A stretch of DNA of 64,000 nt. It comes from Polluticaenibacter yanchengensis (GTDB lineage: Bacteria; Bacteroidota; Bacteroidia; Chitinophagales; Chitinophagaceae). Every line of letters starts with the position of its first letter. The first letter of the stretch is position 1. This document shows positions 27,130 to 36,353 of this stretch, piece by piece. Under the pieces are notes generated by a model. That model saw nothing but the letters and a program-made list of their open reading frames with translations. It was not told the origin of the DNA and ran no database searches. Location of the stretch: NCBI GenBank assembly GCA_027854065.1, contig JAQGEF010000001.1, positions 248,001-312,000 of the forward strand. Direction: 5' to 3'. A program made the translations under genes and the position numbers.

Positions 27130-27195
27130 AAATAAAAAATCCCCTGGCCTTTACCTGCCAGGGAATTTTAAAATATACCAACCGGTATATTTTTT
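27130..27195 (-). terminator. Two stacked hairpins after the CoA-transferase gene
   Basis: Read on the minus strand, a hairpin AAATATACC / GGTATATTT lies directly after the stop. A second follows (TTCCCTGGC / GCCAGGGGA) with TTTTTTATTT behind it. The second has the form of an intrinsic terminator. The family 1 box begins right after its T-tract. Confidence 0.7.
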
Positions 27196-27196
27196 A

Positions 27197-28702
27197 TTAC
27201 ATAAATTTCATGGTGCCTTTTTCTGCAAGGTTGGCATGCCACTTAAACGCTTCTTCTATTAAATGCGGTGTATGGCCGCCACGCAGTAAAGCCCTGTCGA
27301 AATAGTCCTGCAACTGTGCTTTATAATCTTCGTGAACACAATTATCAATCACTACCTGCGCTCTCTGGCGCGGCGATAAACCGCGCAGATCTGCCAGGCC
27401 TTTATCAGTAACAATCACATCCACATCATGCTCGGTATGGTCCACATGCGTCACCATTGGTACAATGCTGGAAACAGAACCGCCTTTAGCAATACTACTG
27501 GTCACAAAAATGCTCATATAACTGTTGCGGGCAAAATCTTCCGAACCGCCAATGCCGTTCATCATGTGCGTGCCGGACACATGCGTGGAATTCACATTGC
27601 CATAAATATCGCATTCCAAAGCCGTGTTGATAGAGATCACCCCCAGGCGGCGGATCAAACCAACGGAGTTACTTATCTCCTGCGGACGCAATACGATTTT
27701 ATGCTTGTAATATTCCAGGTTATTAAAAATCATTTCACGGTATTTGGCAGATACGGTAATGGATGAACCGGAAGCATAATTCATTTTACCGGCATCGATC
27801 AGGTCAAAAGTACTATCCTGCAATACTTCCGAAAACATGGTGAGGTTACTGAATTTACTGTTGATAAACCCTCTTAGTACTGAGTTGGCTACTTTGCCGA
27901 TACCGGCCTGTAAAGGCATCAGGTTTTCCTTTAACCTGCCACACTTCACTTCGTTGTTGAAAAATTCCAGCAAATGATTGGAGATATTGGTGGTAGCTTC
28001 ATCCGGCTCTGCAATGTCCGCAGGACTATCGTGCTGGTCTGTAATAACGATGGCCACAATTTTTGCCGGGTCCAATTCTATACTTGTTCTGCCAATTTTA
28101 TTGTCAGGAATCACAATTGGTATTGGCACACGCTTCGGATACACACCTGCTGAAAAAATATCGTGAATACCATGTAAAGCAATCGGCATTGCCAGGTTCA
28201 GTTCAATAATTATTTTCTTTGCTTTTTCCGCAAACACGGCACTGTTACCAATGGAAGTAGTAGGTACAATACTGCCATCGCTCAATATCTGGCAGGCTTC
28301 GATAATGGCAATATCCATATCGCCGAATGTATCGGCTTTTACTACTTCAGAAGTCTCGCTTAAATGCTGGTCAATAAAATAAATATTGCCGTTGTTGATA
28401 TGTTTACGCAATACAGGGTCCACCTGGAAAGGCATACGCATGTGCAATGCGCCCGCATCTGCCAGCTTACCATCTGTATTATTACCCAAAGAAGCGCCGG
28501 ATATTAAAGTAATTTTGAGTGGATTTTCTTTGGCCATTTCTGCCAGTGCCGGCAATACGGCTTTGCTATCCCCGGATTTTGTAAACCCGCTGGTGCCCAC
28601 CACCATTCCGTCCTTTATTAAAGCGGCCGCTTCAAAATCCGTAATAATTTTAGAAGCTAATTCCGGCCTGTGAATTCTGTCATTATACATCTTGATAAGC
28701 AT
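27197..28702 (-). CDS. Acetyl-CoA hydrolase/transferase (succinate or acetate CoA-transferase type)
   Basis: This 501-residue class I CoA-transferase is of the Cat1/ScpC/AarC group and moves CoA between succinyl-CoA or propionyl-CoA and acetate/succinate. The catalytic glutamate is Glu292 in MFSEVLQDSTFDL. The oxyanion and CoA-binding segments GSIVPTTSIGN (about 143-153) and GIGKVANSVL are present. It is full length. The start may be Met1 or Met5. It is probably monocistronic, between its own terminator and the divergent mlaD-type gene. It links acetate and propionate metabolism to the TCA cycle. Confidence 0.9.
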   Translation of the reverse strand: MLIKMYNDRIHRPELASKIITDFEAAALIKDGMVVGTSGFTKSGDSKAVLPALAEMAKENPLKITLISGASLGNNTDGKLADAGALHMRMPFQVDPVLRKHINNGNIYFIDQHLSETSEVVKADTFGDMDIAIIEACQILSDGSIVPTTSIGNSAVFAEKAKKIIIELNLAMPIALHGIHDIFSAGVYPKRVPIPIVIPDNKIGRTSIELDPAKIVAIVITDQHDSPADIAEPDEATTNISNHLLEFFNNEVKCGRLKENLMPLQAGIGKVANSVLRGFINSKFSNLTMFSEVLQDSTFDLIDAGKMNYASGSSITVSAKYREMIFNNLEYYKHKIVLRPQEISNSVGLIRRLGVISINTALECDIYGNVNSTHVSGTHMMNGIGGSEDFARNSYMSIFVTSSIAKGGSVSSIVPMVTHVDHTEHDVDVIVTDKGLADLRGLSPRQRAQVVIDNCVHEDYKAQLQDYFDRALLRGGHTPHLIEEAFKWHANLAEKGTMKFM

Positions 28703-28873
28703 CGTGTTTTTTACTAAAATTTGCTCTCAAAGGTAGATTTAAAATGGTAATACCAACACTTAAAGCTTTACAAATGACAACAAAAGAAGCTTAAAACGGC
28801 ATATTTTTTGTTAAAAAGACAGGGAAGACTGCTATGCGTTTAAAAATTTACATGCAATGTTTAGCAGTTACTA

Positions 28874-28888
28874 TATTTTTGCTCTATG
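28874..28888 (+). promoter_or_regulatory. Promoter -7 element abutting the mlaD-type start codon
   Basis: TATTTTTG (28874-28881) matches TAnnTTTG. The ATG is at 28886-28888, where transcription would be expected to begin, so the mRNA could be leaderless. No TTG is at the right distance upstream, which weakens the call. Confidence 0.35.
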
Positions 28889-29911
28889 GCTTTAAAAGTT
28901 ACAAACGAAACCAAAGTAGGGGCGTTAGCTGCTATCTCTATTACCCTGCTTATTTTAGGCTTTAATTTTCTTAAGGGAAAAAACCTATCCGGCAAAAGCA
29001 GGTATATCAATGCTAAATTCTTAAAAATAGACGGTTTGCAGGTAGCAAACCCGGTATCTATGAATGGTTTAATTATTGGTAGTGTGTACAGCACAGAACC
29101 AACAGATAAAGATATGACATGGATAAATGTGAAAATCCGTATAGATGAAGATGTGAATATTCCTGATAATTCAATGGCAAAAATCAATAGTTCCCTGATG
29201 GGTTCTACGTCTATTGAGATTGCTAAGGGCAATTCACTGACACACCTTCCGGATAATGACACGATTCCTACAGTACAATCTGCTGGCGGCCTGTTAGGCA
29301 GTTTTGCGGAGCAATTAGGCCCTACTCAAAAGAGCCTGGACGCCGTGCTACACAATGTCGATTCATTATTGTACGGTGTTAATAATATCATTAATGCGAA
29401 AGCGCAGGAAGATTTACGTGCCACAATCCATCAACTGAATTTAATAACGCAGTCACTGAACTCCACGCTAAGTTCGGTAAATGGTATGCTGGCGACCAAT
29501 GGTCATTTAAATAAATCCCTGGCAAATATTGAGCAATTCAGTACCGGCCTGGCAGCTGCCAAAACCAATATTCCTGCCATTACCGCCAACCTGGAAACCA
29601 CCACACAACAATTGTCTAAATTGGAACTGGACAAAACCATCAACCAGTTAAATGCTACCATTGCGGGTTTGAATAAGATCATTGAATCTGCCAATAATCC
29701 GAACAACACTTTGGGTGCAGTACTGAACGATAAAAAAATGTACAATAACTTAAACAGTACATTAAACAGTGTAAATTTACTGATGCAGGATTTGCGCCTG
29801 AATCCTAAACGCTATGTCAATGTGAGCGTTTTTGGTAAAAAGGATAAATCCGCACCACTGATGAAACCGATGGCGGAAGACAGCATTACACAGGAACAAT
29901 ATAAAAATTAA
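28886..29911 (+). CDS. MlaD/MCE-family lipid-transport protein
   Basis: This 341-residue protein has one N-terminal membrane helix (about 11-28), an MCE domain (about 36-115, with FLKIDGLQVANPVSMNGLIIG and MGSTSIEIAKG) and a long helical C-terminal part rich in Asn/Leu (about 140-300). MCE proteins form periplasmic hexameric rings or tubes that carry phospholipids between the membranes. The usual partners MlaE and MlaF are not in the window. It ends in a strong terminator. Confidence 0.92.
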   Translation: MALKVTNETKVGALAAISITLLILGFNFLKGKNLSGKSRYINAKFLKIDGLQVANPVSMNGLIIGSVYSTEPTDKDMTWINVKIRIDEDVNIPDNSMAKINSSLMGSTSIEIAKGNSLTHLPDNDTIPTVQSAGGLLGSFAEQLGPTQKSLDAVLHNVDSLLYGVNNIINAKAQEDLRATIHQLNLITQSLNSTLSSVNGMLATNGHLNKSLANIEQFSTGLAAAKTNIPAITANLETTTQQLSKLELDKTINQLNATIAGLNKIIESANNPNNTLGAVLNDKKMYNNLNSTLNSVNLLMQDLRLNPKRYVNVSVFGKKDKSAPLMKPMAEDSITQEQYKN

Positions 29912-29930
29912 AAGTTTACGGATTTTATAG

Positions 29931-29965
29931 AATCCACCTGGCCACGGTCAGGTGGATTTTTTTAT
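29931..29965 (+). terminator. Terminator of the mlaD-type gene
   Basis: The stem AATCCACCTG / CAGGTGGATT (10 bp) has loop GCCACGGT and is followed by TTTTTTTATTTT. It starts 19 bp after the stop. Confidence 0.9.
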
Positions 29966-30041
29966 TTTGGGCGGTCCCTTTGCTGAGCTTCCGGAGCAGT
30001 ATTTCATACAAAAAAGAAAGACGCCAAATGCCGGCAAAGGG

Positions 30042-30141
30042 CCGGGCTATACGTAAGTACTCCGCGGCGGCAATACCTGTTTTCCAGCTGCGCAAAGGCT
30101 ATCTTTTGTGCCGCCTTGCGGGGTACTTTACTGCTATCCCT
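30042..30141 (-). repeat. Structured repeat family 2, copy 2
   Basis: This is the reverse-oriented counterpart of 11464-11565. The plus strand reads CCGGGCTATACGTAAGTACTCCGCGGCGGC, a variable loop, then GCCGCCTTGCGGGGTACTTTACTGC and TATCCCT. The paired arms are conserved and the loop is not. It sits between two terminators in the 305-bp gap 29912-30216, which holds no gene. Confidence 0.7.
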
Positions 30142-30156
30142 ACCGCAACATAAAAC

Positions 30157-30192
30157 AAAAAGCTCATTCCTGGTGTACGAATGAGCTTTTAA
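30157..30192 (-). terminator. Terminator of the trans-sulfuration enzyme gene
   Basis: The 12-bp perfect stem AAAAGCTCATTC / GAATGAGCTTTT has loop CTGGTGTAC. Both ends are A/T-rich. On the minus strand it is followed by TTTTGTTTTA. It lies 24 bp past the stop at 30217. Confidence 0.85.
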
Positions 30193-30216
30193 TATTTATA
30201 AAGATAATGATTGATT

Positions 30217-31377
30217 CTACCCGATGGCCTGGTTTAAATCTGCTATTAAATCTTCTGCATCTTCAATACCGACACTCAGGCGGATCAGGGAATCAGACAA
30301 GCCATTCTTAATGCGCTCTTCACGCGGAATGCTCGCATGGGTCATGGTTGCAGGGTGATTCACTAAAGACTCTACACCACCTAAACTCTCGGCCAGTGAG
30401 AAAACTTTTGTTTTTTTCATCACTTCCACAGCAGCTTCCAGTGATTCATCTTTCAGTTCTATACTGATCATACCCCCAAAGTCACGCATTTGTTTTTTTG
30501 CGACTTCATGGCCGGGATGGTCCTCGAAACCGCACCAATGTACTTTACCTACTTTAGGATTTTTTCTTAATGCTTCAGCTACTTTTCTACCGTTTTCGCA
30601 ATGGCGTTGCATACGTACGTGCAATGTTTTAATACCTCTCAGCACCAGGAAGCAATCCATTGGTCCCGGAACAGCACCACAGCTTTTTTGCAGGAAATAC
30701 AATTCATCCCTTAATTTTTCATCATTGATCATAATGGCGCCCTGCACCACATCACTGTGACCACCCAGGTATTTCGTACTGCTATGCATTACAATATCTG
30801 CACCCAACTCTAAAGGATTCTGCAGGTACGGGGATGCGAAAGTATTATCCACACATACAAGAATATTGTGTGGTTTGGCAATAGCCACTACTGCCGCAAT
30901 ATCCACAATATTAATTAACGGATTCGTTGGTGTTTCTACCCATATCAGTTTTGTACGTGGTGAGATAGCTTTCGCAATATTATAAGGATTGCGCTGGTCC
31001 ACATATTGAAATTTAATACCCATGCGCTCAAAAACCTTACTGAATAAGCGGTAACTGCCACCATACATATCAGTACCGGCAATCACTTCATCGCCAGCGC
31101 TCAATAATTTTATAATAGCATCAGTAGCCCCGAGGCCGCTGCTGAATGCCAGGCCGTAATTTGCGTTCTCTATACCTGCGTAAGCTTTTTCCAATGCTGT
31201 ACGCGTAGGATTCCCTGCACGGGAATAATCATAACCCTTATGCACGTCCGGCGCTTCCTGTACAAAAGTGCTTGTTTGAAAAATCGGTGTCATAATAGCA
31301 CCGGTTGACGGATCAGGCTCAGCCCCGGCATGTATAAACCTTGTGCCGATACCTACATTTTTTATATCAGTTCCCAT
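30217..31377 (-). CDS. PLP-dependent trans-sulfuration enzyme (cystathionine gamma-synthase/lyase type)
   Basis: This 386-residue Cys/Met-metabolism enzyme forms a Schiff base with pyridoxal phosphate through Lys202 (MHSSTKYLGGHSD). Other family marks are YSRAGNPTRTALE, FSSGLGATDA, DMYGGSYRLF, VETPTNPL and the C-terminal SLAESLGGVESLVNHPATMTH, split in two. It could make cystathionine from O-acyl-homoserine (MetB) or break it to cysteine (gamma-lyase). The sequence alone does not decide, so I give no symbol. It is monocistronic by its terminator. Confidence 0.92.
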   Translation of the reverse strand: MGTDIKNVGIGTRFIHAGAEPDPSTGAIMTPIFQTSTFVQEAPDVHKGYDYSRAGNPTRTALEKAYAGIENANYGLAFSSGLGATDAIIKLLSAGDEVIAGTDMYGGSYRLFSKVFERMGIKFQYVDQRNPYNIAKAISPRTKLIWVETPTNPLINIVDIAAVVAIAKPHNILVCVDNTFASPYLQNPLELGADIVMHSSTKYLGGHSDVVQGAIMINDEKLRDELYFLQKSCGAVPGPMDCFLVLRGIKTLHVRMQRHCENGRKVAEALRKNPKVGKVHWCGFEDHPGHEVAKKQMRDFGGMISIELKDESLEAAVEVMKKTKVFSLAESLGGVESLVNHPATMTHASIPREERIKNGLSDSLIRLSVGIEDAEDLIADLNQAIG

Positions 31378-31538
31378 AATTAAAAAAATTTAAGCACTGT
31401 TTGTGCTCTGTTTTATAACCATTCCAATTTAATATTTCAAATATAAATAAATAAGCTTCAAAGCAATCACAGCATCCTGATACTAACAAAGCATTATTAT
31501 TTTTTGATAAATTTAATGGCAAATTCATTTACAAATAC

Positions 31539-31546
31539 TAAATTTG
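31539..31546 (+). promoter_or_regulatory. Promoter -7 element before the DnaQ/GIY-YIG gene
   Basis: TAAATTTG matches TAnnTTTG and lies 20 bp before the TTG start codon, implying a leader of only about 14 nt. No good -33 TTG is visible at the normal spacing. Confidence 0.35.
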
Positions 31547-31565
31547 TTAGCATAAATTAATTCAC

Positions 31566-32906
31566 TTGTACGCAATAGTAGATATAGAAACGACCGGGGG
31601 GAATGCACAATATGGCTGTATTACGGAAATAGCCATTATCCTTCACGATGGTAAGAACATAGAAGGCAAATATTCTACATTGGTAAATCCGCAGCAACCT
31701 ATTCCAAGGTATATCCAGGCCATAACCGGTATCAGCAATGAAATGGTGGCAGGTGCTCCTACTTTTTCTAAAGTTGCGGAAAAGGTTTTTAATTTACTGG
31801 ATAAACGGATATTCGTAGCGCATAATGTCAATTTTGATTATTCGTTTATTCATCACCAGCTGCAACAGCATGGTTACTTTTGGCAGGCCAAAAAGGTCTG
31901 TTCTGTCAGGTATGCCCGCAAGATCTTCAAAGGGCTTAGCTCCTACAGTTTAGGCAATTTGTGCAGGGACTTATCTATTCCCATCTCTAACCGCCACCGG
32001 GCTTTGGGCGATGCTGAGGCCACGAGTATATTATTCGACAAATTACTGGCAAATGACAACGAGCTAAAAGTATTGAATGAATTCACTAAAGGCAGAAATG
32101 CCCATAGCTATCTTCCGATGAATGTACCGGTGGAGCAATTGGAAAACCTGCCCTACTGCCCCGGTGTTTACAATTTCCATAATGAAAAGGGACAGATTAT
32201 TTATATTGGAAAAGCGGTTAACCTGAAGTTCAGGATACGGAGTCATTTCAGCAATAACAGCAGCAACCAGCGCAAACAGGATTTTATACGGGAAATATTC
32301 TCTATTTCTTACACGACCTGCATTAGCGAAATGCACTCTATTGTACTGGAAGCACTGGAAATAAAAAAACACTGGCCCAAATACAATACCAGCCATAAAA
32401 AGTTCGAACGGGAGTATGGGCTCTACTGCATTACAAACAGGAACGGGCTGATGCGCTTTGTGATAGAAACCAAACGTAAACATTTACCTGCAGTTACTAC
32501 TTTTTATGTATTACAGGATGGACATGATTTTATAGCAAGGACTTTAAAGGAATTTGATATTGATTATGCATTGGCCATGAATACGGCCACAGATACGCTT
32601 AGCAGCGAAATGATTGAACTTCACAACACCAAAATGCAATCTGTTATTGATAGCCTTTCAAACAAAGCTTCTAAATTCTATATAACAGAAAATGGTGCTA
32701 ATGAAATGGGCGACGATAGAACCCTGGCTTACTTCTTTGAAAATAACAGGTTTTACGGCCTGGGCTTTATTGATGCTGCTGAACCTATTGACCCGGACAC
32801 TCCGATCCCTGAACTGGCACTATATAACGACAATAGCTTTGTACGACATTTATTATTAGACTTCGCATCTACGCAACCTCAGAATATCATTACGATTAAC
32901 GCCTGA
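31566..32906 (+). CDS. DnaQ-type 3'-5' exonuclease fused to a UvrC/Cho-like GIY-YIG nuclease
   Basis: This 446-residue protein combines two nucleases. Residues 1-165 form a DEDD exonuclease: Asp6/Glu8 in DIETTG, Asp91 in HNVNFD, His144 and Asp149 in HRALGDA. Residues 198-280 form a GIY-YIG domain (PGVYNF, YIGKAVNL, FRIRSHF, and a Glu in ALEIKKHWPKYN). The C-terminal 160 residues are unassigned. The start is a TTG codon: an in-frame stop lies at 31548-31550 and no ATG falls between. Such fusions (Cho-like) incise DNA at lesions in nucleotide-excision repair. Confidence 0.9.
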   Translation: MYAIVDIETTGGNAQYGCITEIAIILHDGKNIEGKYSTLVNPQQPIPRYIQAITGISNEMVAGAPTFSKVAEKVFNLLDKRIFVAHNVNFDYSFIHHQLQQHGYFWQAKKVCSVRYARKIFKGLSSYSLGNLCRDLSIPISNRHRALGDAEATSILFDKLLANDNELKVLNEFTKGRNAHSYLPMNVPVEQLENLPYCPGVYNFHNEKGQIIYIGKAVNLKFRIRSHFSNNSSNQRKQDFIREIFSISYTTCISEMHSIVLEALEIKKHWPKYNTSHKKFEREYGLYCITNRNGLMRFVIETKRKHLPAVTTFYVLQDGHDFIARTLKEFDIDYALAMNTATDTLSSEMIELHNTKMQSVIDSLSNKASKFYITENGANEMGDDRTLAYFFENNRFYGLGFIDAAEPIDPDTPIPELALYNDNSFVRHLLLDFASTQPQNIITINA

Positions 32907-33357
32907 TCCATCCTTCACAAACAAATTAAATTTTTAAATATACAATATTTAAAAGACAGCCTCATGCCCAAAACTCTCTAAAAAAGGGCATTTCAGCATA
33001 TTTCTGCTCAATAAACAAATATTAAATAAAAATATATTCACTTTTACAGTAGATCATCAATTTGGTTAAAATGACAATTATTCAATTTAATTAATTGATA
33101 ATAAATTAATTAATATAAAATAATCTCATTTGGATATCATATTAAATAAATAAATATCTATTTTATTTAAAAAGAACATGATAATTAGAAGAAATTATTC
33201 CCTTTATTTTGTAATGAAATTAAAACAAACAAACGAATTAACATTTTTGGTAGATTTAAAACAAACATTACGATACTTCGATAAATAATATAAAATAAAT
33301 CTCCAAATAATTAGTGAATATCAAATAAACCAATTCTAAAAAAATAAAACAACACCT
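32907..33357. other. AT-rich 451-bp leader region before the ammonium transporter gene
   Basis: There is no open frame, repeat or strong hairpin. The section 33000-33357 is strongly A/T-rich, mostly runs of AATTAA, TAAAT and ATAAA. It probably holds the amt promoter, possibly an NtrC-type or other regulated one, but I cannot point to a convincing site. Confidence 0.4.
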
Positions 33358-34740
33358 ATGGAAAAAATCAAACAACTGGCACCCTTTATCGTGCTAATCC
33401 TCATTGCGGTCATTGCTTGCTTTGTACCTTCTTTACCAAATTTTGACGGATCGGAAGCTTATGACAAAGCGGACACTGCTTTTATTTTAATAGCTGCTGC
33501 GCTTGTATTTTTAATGACTCCGGGCCTTGCATTTTTCTACGGTGGTATGGTAAACCGTAAAAACGTATTATCTACCATGATGAAAAGCGTTGTTGCTGCC
33601 GGTGTGGTAAGCGTATTATGGGTTGTAGTTGGTTACAGCCTGGCTTTTGGTGATGATATCGGTGGCGCGGGTATTATTGGCAACCCGATGACACACTTAT
33701 TCTTTAAAGGTGTTGCGGACGGCGGCCCAACCGGCACTATTCCTACTTCCCTGTTTGCTGTATTCCAGTTAATGTTTGCTATTATTACGCCGGGTTTAGT
33801 TGTAGGCGCTGTTGCAGAACGTATCAAATTCACTTCTTATATTCTTTTCATTGTGCTTTTCCACCTTTTTGTTTATTGCCCGTTAGCGCATATGACCTGG
33901 CATGCGGAAGGCTTATTATTGAAAATGGGCGTTCTTGATTTCGCCGGTGGTACGGTGGTACATATTTCTGCGGGTATGGCTGCTTTGGCGGGTGCACTGG
34001 TATTAAAACAAAGAAAAGTAAAATTGGAGAACAAAGAAATCCCTCCTGCAAATATTCCTTATGTATTAATCGGTACGGGTTTACTATGGTTCGGCTGGTT
34101 CGGTTTCAACGGTGGTTCTGCATTGGCAGCTAACGGCCTGGCAGTATCTGCTTTTGTTGTTACAAATATTGCAGCGGGTGCAGCGGGTCTTGCATGGATG
34201 TTCTATGATGTGGTAAGAGGTAAGAAACCTTCTGTGGTTGGCTTCTGTATAGGTGCTGTGGTTGGCCTGGTAGCCATTACACCGGCGGCTGGTTTTGTAG
34301 CTATCCCGCAAAGTATTGTTATTGGTGTTGTAAGTTCTATCATCTCTAACATTGCTGTAACTATTAAACAAAAATCTAAACTGGATGATACATTAGACGT
34401 ATTCCCTTGTCATGGCTTAGGTGGTATCGTAGGTATGTTATTAACAGGCGTATTTGCTACGACTACGGTTAATGGTGCCGGTGCTGATGGCTGGTGGTTA
34501 GGCAATGCGGGTTTCTTCTTTACACAGGTTAAAGGTATGGTGATCTCTGTGGTATTCAGTTTCGGCTTATCATTCATCATCTTTAAAATAGTAAATGTAC
34601 TGGTTCCTTTAAGAGTATCTGCTTCTGAAGAAGATGCGGGCCTGGATGCTTCTCAACACGATGAAAAATATTTCCAGGGTCATTTAATTCTTCAGGACGA
34701 AGAAAATAAAGTAGAAAATCCACAAGTAATTGCTCATTAA
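33358..34740 (+). CDS. amt: Ammonium transporter
   Basis: This 460-residue Amt/Rh-family channel moves ammonium into the cell. It has an N-terminal helix that may be a signal sequence, then the eleven-helix core. The pore histidine pair is His202 (GGTVVHISAGM) and His352 (FPCHGLGGIVGM). The family segments DTAFILIAAALVFLMTPGLA (about 39-58) and FFYGGMVNRKNVLS are present. A beta-barrel porin gene follows after 123 bp. No GlnK gene is seen next to it. Confidence 0.96.
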   Translation: MEKIKQLAPFIVLILIAVIACFVPSLPNFDGSEAYDKADTAFILIAAALVFLMTPGLAFFYGGMVNRKNVLSTMMKSVVAAGVVSVLWVVVGYSLAFGDDIGGAGIIGNPMTHLFFKGVADGGPTGTIPTSLFAVFQLMFAIITPGLVVGAVAERIKFTSYILFIVLFHLFVYCPLAHMTWHAEGLLLKMGVLDFAGGTVVHISAGMAALAGALVLKQRKVKLENKEIPPANIPYVLIGTGLLWFGWFGFNGGSALAANGLAVSAFVVTNIAAGAAGLAWMFYDVVRGKKPSVVGFCIGAVVGLVAITPAAGFVAIPQSIVIGVVSSIISNIAVTIKQKSKLDDTLDVFPCHGLGGIVGMLLTGVFATTTVNGAGADGWWLGNAGFFFTQVKGMVISVVFSFGLSFIIFKIVNVLVPLRVSASEEDAGLDASQHDEKYFQGHLILQDEENKVENPQVIAH

Positions 34741-34748
34741 TTTTTCAA

Positions 34749-34780
34749 ATCCAATGTTACTAACCGGTAACATTGGATAC
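34749..34780 (+). terminator. Hairpin between the ammonium transporter and porin genes
   Basis: The 12-bp perfect stem ATCCAATGTTAC / GTAACATTGGAT has loop TAACCG. What follows is a C/T-rich run (CTCTCTCCTTCCCTCCTTTCTT) rather than a clean T-tract. It may stop part of the transcripts or protect the amt mRNA end. Confidence 0.6.
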
Positions 34781-34863
34781 TCTCTCCTTCCCTCCTTTCT
34801 TAAATCCTTAATTCATTCCTTTCGAAATTCAAACTAACAAATAAACCATCTAAAATTATTACT

Positions 34864-35976
34864 ATGAGAAAAGCCTTCAAATTGATTCCTATCTTATGTG
34901 GCATTAGTTCTGCTGCGTTGGCACAGGACAGTACAAAAACATCTCCTTTAACGGTATCTGGTTCTGTAGATGCTTATTACCGCTACAATTTTAATAATAC
35001 TCCTGATGGCGGTGTTTACGGCTTTAACAGCAATACGAGTTTTGCAAACTCTCAAAACAGTTTTCAACTGGGCATGGCTTCTGTGAAAGCAGAATATACC
35101 AAAGGGAAAGTAGATGCTGTTATTGATCTTGGATACGGGACGAGGGCTGAAGAATTTTCTTATGCGGATGGCGGTACTTTATTCGCATTAAAACAGGCGT
35201 ATATCAGCTATAATTTTACCGATAAACTAAAACTAACTGCCGGTAAATGGGGTACACATATTGGCTATGAAGTATTGGACCCGCAGGCTAACAGGAACTA
35301 TAGCATGTCTTATATGTTTTCTTACGGCCCGTTTTCTCATACTGGTTTAAAAGCTGAATATGCGATTGATGATAAACATAGTGTTATGATCGGCATTGCG
35401 AACCCTACTGATTACACGCGTCCTGAATGGGCAAGTACCAAAAACATTATTGCGCAATATAGCTATACCTCAGATAACTTTAATTTATTTGCTAACTACA
35501 CTTCTTATTTTGGCGCCAAGGGCAAAGAGGTTACTGATGGTATCCCTAGCAGCTTGAATCAATTCGGCATTACTGCTACTGCTACTGTTTCAGATAAATT
35601 CAGTATTGGTTATGATGGTACTGTTCAATCTGTTACTTCAAATATTTCTGCCAAGAAAGAAAGTTCAAGCTGGTGGGGTTCTGCTCTTTATTTCAACTTC
35701 GACCCTAAGCCGAATTTAGGTTTTACCTTAAGAACTGAATACTTTAATGATGATAAAAATTTAAAGGCAATAGGTACTGAATTTACTGACGGGTTCACTC
35801 CTATTAAGAATGTCTTCCAAACTACTTTAAGCGCAAATATCCGCTTATCTGAAAATATTGTCATCATACCGGAATTAAGATACGATAAAGCTGGTAATGC
35901 TGCTTTTGTAAAAAAAGACGGTTCTGCTGTTAATAACACCACTACTGCACTTGTAGCCGCTGTATTCAGCTTCTAA
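34864..35976 (+). CDS. Outer-membrane beta-barrel porin (BBP2-like)
   Basis: This 370-residue protein has a signal peptide ending AALAQ. Sixteen or so amphipathic strands follow, and the last ends in AAVFSF with a terminal Phe. The opening VSGSVDAYYRYNFNN and the pattern AYISYNFTDKLKLTAGKWGTHIGYEV, split here in two, are typical of the putative beta-barrel porin-2 (BbpB/BBP2) group. It stands next to amt, so it probably lets small nitrogen compounds through the outer membrane. That role is inferred from neighbourhood. Confidence 0.85.
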   Translation: MRKAFKLIPILCGISSAALAQDSTKTSPLTVSGSVDAYYRYNFNNTPDGGVYGFNSNTSFANSQNSFQLGMASVKAEYTKGKVDAVIDLGYGTRAEEFSYADGGTLFALKQAYISYNFTDKLKLTAGKWGTHIGYEVLDPQANRNYSMSYMFSYGPFSHTGLKAEYAIDDKHSVMIGIANPTDYTRPEWASTKNIIAQYSYTSDNFNLFANYTSYFGAKGKEVTDGIPSSLNQFGITATATVSDKFSIGYDGTVQSVTSNISAKKESSSWWGSALYFNFDPKPNLGFTLRTEYFNDDKNLKAIGTEFTDGFTPIKNVFQTTLSANIRLSENIVIIPELRYDKAGNAAFVKKDGSAVNNTTTALVAAVFSF

Positions 35977-36353
35977 TAAGCTCCAGACTAACTATTATTG
36001 AAAAGGCTCTTGGAATTAATTTTCTGAGAGTTTTTTTTATTTGGGGACACCTTATTCAAACAAATAGAAATATTAAACCATAAATAAAAATAAAATCCTC
36101 AACTGGTATAAATCTTTAAAAAAGCAACAGTAAAAGAATAAATACAAAACAACTCATACTTACTTAAAGTAATTCAATCCCAATCAAACATATTTAATAA
36201 TTATTAAATTTATATTTTTGTAGTTTTTAACTTTTTAATAAAATAAAACATTTACAAGTTCTTTTTATTAAATTAACATTTACATACCTTCAAGTAAATT
36301 GATATATTTTCAATAAGTAAGATCCTACTTTTTAACATAAATCACTTTACTTT
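35977..36353. other. AT-rich 377-bp intergenic stretch
   Basis: A weak hairpin (CTCT..AGAG) with a run of eight T lies at about 36004-36040 and may end the porin transcript. The remainder is A/T-rich. TATTTTTG at 36213-36220 fits a -7 element for the next gene, with a long leader and no clear -33 element. No coding sequence seen. Confidence 0.4.
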
